A DNA stretch of 6,600 nt from Ignavibacteriota bacterium (GTDB lineage Bacteria; Bacteroidota; UBA10030; UBA6906). The notes under the pieces are model-generated. The model searched no databases, was not told the DNA's origin, and saw nothing but the letters and a program-made list of their open reading frames with translations. The position numbers and the translations under genes are program-made. Location: NCBI GenBank assembly GCA_003161755.1, contig PMNP01000036.1, forward strand, positions 4,495-11,094, in the 5' to 3' direction. Each line of letters begins with the position of its first letter. Within the stretch, counting starts at the first letter, position 1. Below are positions 6,094-6,600 of the stretch, in pieces.

Positions 6094-6600
6094 ATGGAAG
6101 CAAAGTACCAGGAAGATCTTGAATTTGCCTTGGAGCTGGCTTATGCTGCCGGCGTTACTGCCATGGCTGGGTACCAGAACACTGATGCGATTCTCAAGGA
6201 GGACGGCACTGAAGTAACAAGCGTCGACCGGAGGATAGAACGGAGACTCAAGGCTATGATCGCCAAGCGTCACCCCTCGCACGAAATCCTGGGGGAAGAA
6301 TATGGCGGCAATTTTCCGACCGGTGCACGTCATCTTTGGGTGCTCGATCCCATCGACGGGACATCCTGGTACGCCATGGGGGCTCCACTGTTTGGGACGC
6401 TCATCGCATTGTTGGAAAATGGCGAGCCGGTGGTGGGAGTAATTCATATGCCCGCGCTTCAGGAAACGCTCTATGCGGCGAAAGGGTCAGGATGCTGGTA
6501 CACGCGCTCCTCTTCAACCAAGATGCGTGTCAATGCCCGCAGGACAGTGCCGCTTGGCAAAGCCGTGATCACCGCATCCGGAGTGCATGGCACAAATCTT
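6094..6600 (+). CDS. hisN: Inositol-monophosphatase family enzyme, most like histidinol-phosphatase (3' end outside window)
   Basis: This is a Mg-dependent phosphomonoesterase of the IMPase fold. The first 169 residues are visible and the frame is open to the window edge; the family is about 260 residues, so roughly one third is missing. Visible metal and catalytic motifs are GEE (E68, E69) and LDPIDGT (D85, D88, T90), with D45 in the TSVD turn. The later WD-type metal ligand lies outside. The start EDLEFALELAYAAG, the KEDGTEVTSVD block and PLFGTLIALLENGEPVVGVI follow the pattern of HisN-type histidinol-phosphatases, which remove phosphate from histidinol phosphate in histidine biosynthesis. 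Inositol-1-phosphatase or another sugar-phosphate role remains possible. ATG at 6094 is supported by GGAGG (6084-6088), five bases upstream. It lies 274 bp after the PAP2 gene, so it is probably a separate unit. Confidence 0.85.
   Translation, partial: MEAKYQEDLEFALELAYAAGVTAMAGYQNTDAILKEDGTEVTSVDRRIERRLKAMIAKRHPSHEILGEEYGGNFPTGARHLWVLDPIDGTSWYAMGAPLFGTLIALLENGEPVVGVIHMPALQETLYAAKGSGCWYTRSSSTKMRVNARRTVPLGKAVITASGVHGTNL

Noticed and set aside
1..6600. CRISPR arrays, insertion sequences, toxin-antitoxin pairs, phage or defence genes
   Set aside because: No repeated spacer pattern, transposase, nuclease or integrase motif is present on either strand; the genes are metabolic or envelope-related.

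Overview
The window is a chromosomal stretch of moderate-to-high GC from a bacterium. It contains six convincing protein genes, one possible small gene and two intergenic regions worth describing. No mobile element, CRISPR array, rRNA or tRNA is visible. Most starts on the + strand have Shine-Dalgarno-like sequences. A perfect TAnnTTTG box (the Bacteroidetes/Chlorobi-type -7 consensus) lies upstream of the glycosyltransferase, and the glycosyltransferase has the flavour of Ignavibacteria/Chlorobi-group proteins. I lean towards that broad group, but only weakly, because no marker gene settles it.

Layout: (1) 1-340 is the 3' end of fmt (methionyl-tRNA formyltransferase), + strand. (2) 407-2818, on the - strand and convergent with fmt, is an 803-codon protein with the architecture of a six-hairpin (alpha/alpha-barrel) glycoside hydrolase. 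It has no signal peptide and its substrate is unknown. (3) 2819-3056 is a divergent regulatory region with a 10-bp palindrome, other small inverted repeats, a -7-type promoter box and a possible small membrane-peptide ORF that overlaps the next gene. (4) 3057-5209 holds a GT4 retaining glycosyltransferase and a calcineurin-like metallophosphoesterase that overlap by ATGA, so they are very probably co-translated. (5) 5310-5819 is a compact PAP2-type membrane phosphatase with a GTG start. (6) 5820-6093 is a gene-free, GC-rich segment with several inverted and direct repeats. (7) 6094-6600 is the 5' part of an inositol-monophosphatase-family enzyme, most like histidinol-phosphatase HisN, cut off by the window edge.

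How they may work together (inference): the GT4 enzyme resembles membrane-associated glycolipid mannosyl/glucosyl transferases. Paired with a soluble metallophosphoesterase and followed by a membrane lipid phosphatase, it suggests a small glycolipid or envelope-polymer module. The divergently transcribed glycosidase-like protein could act on a related sugar and may share control through the common intergenic region. fmt and the HisN-like gene look like ordinary housekeeping flanks. Nothing here is a clearly new system. The most unusual items are the unassigned glycosidase, its divergent pairing with the GT4/phosphoesterase pair, and the small overlapping membrane ORF.
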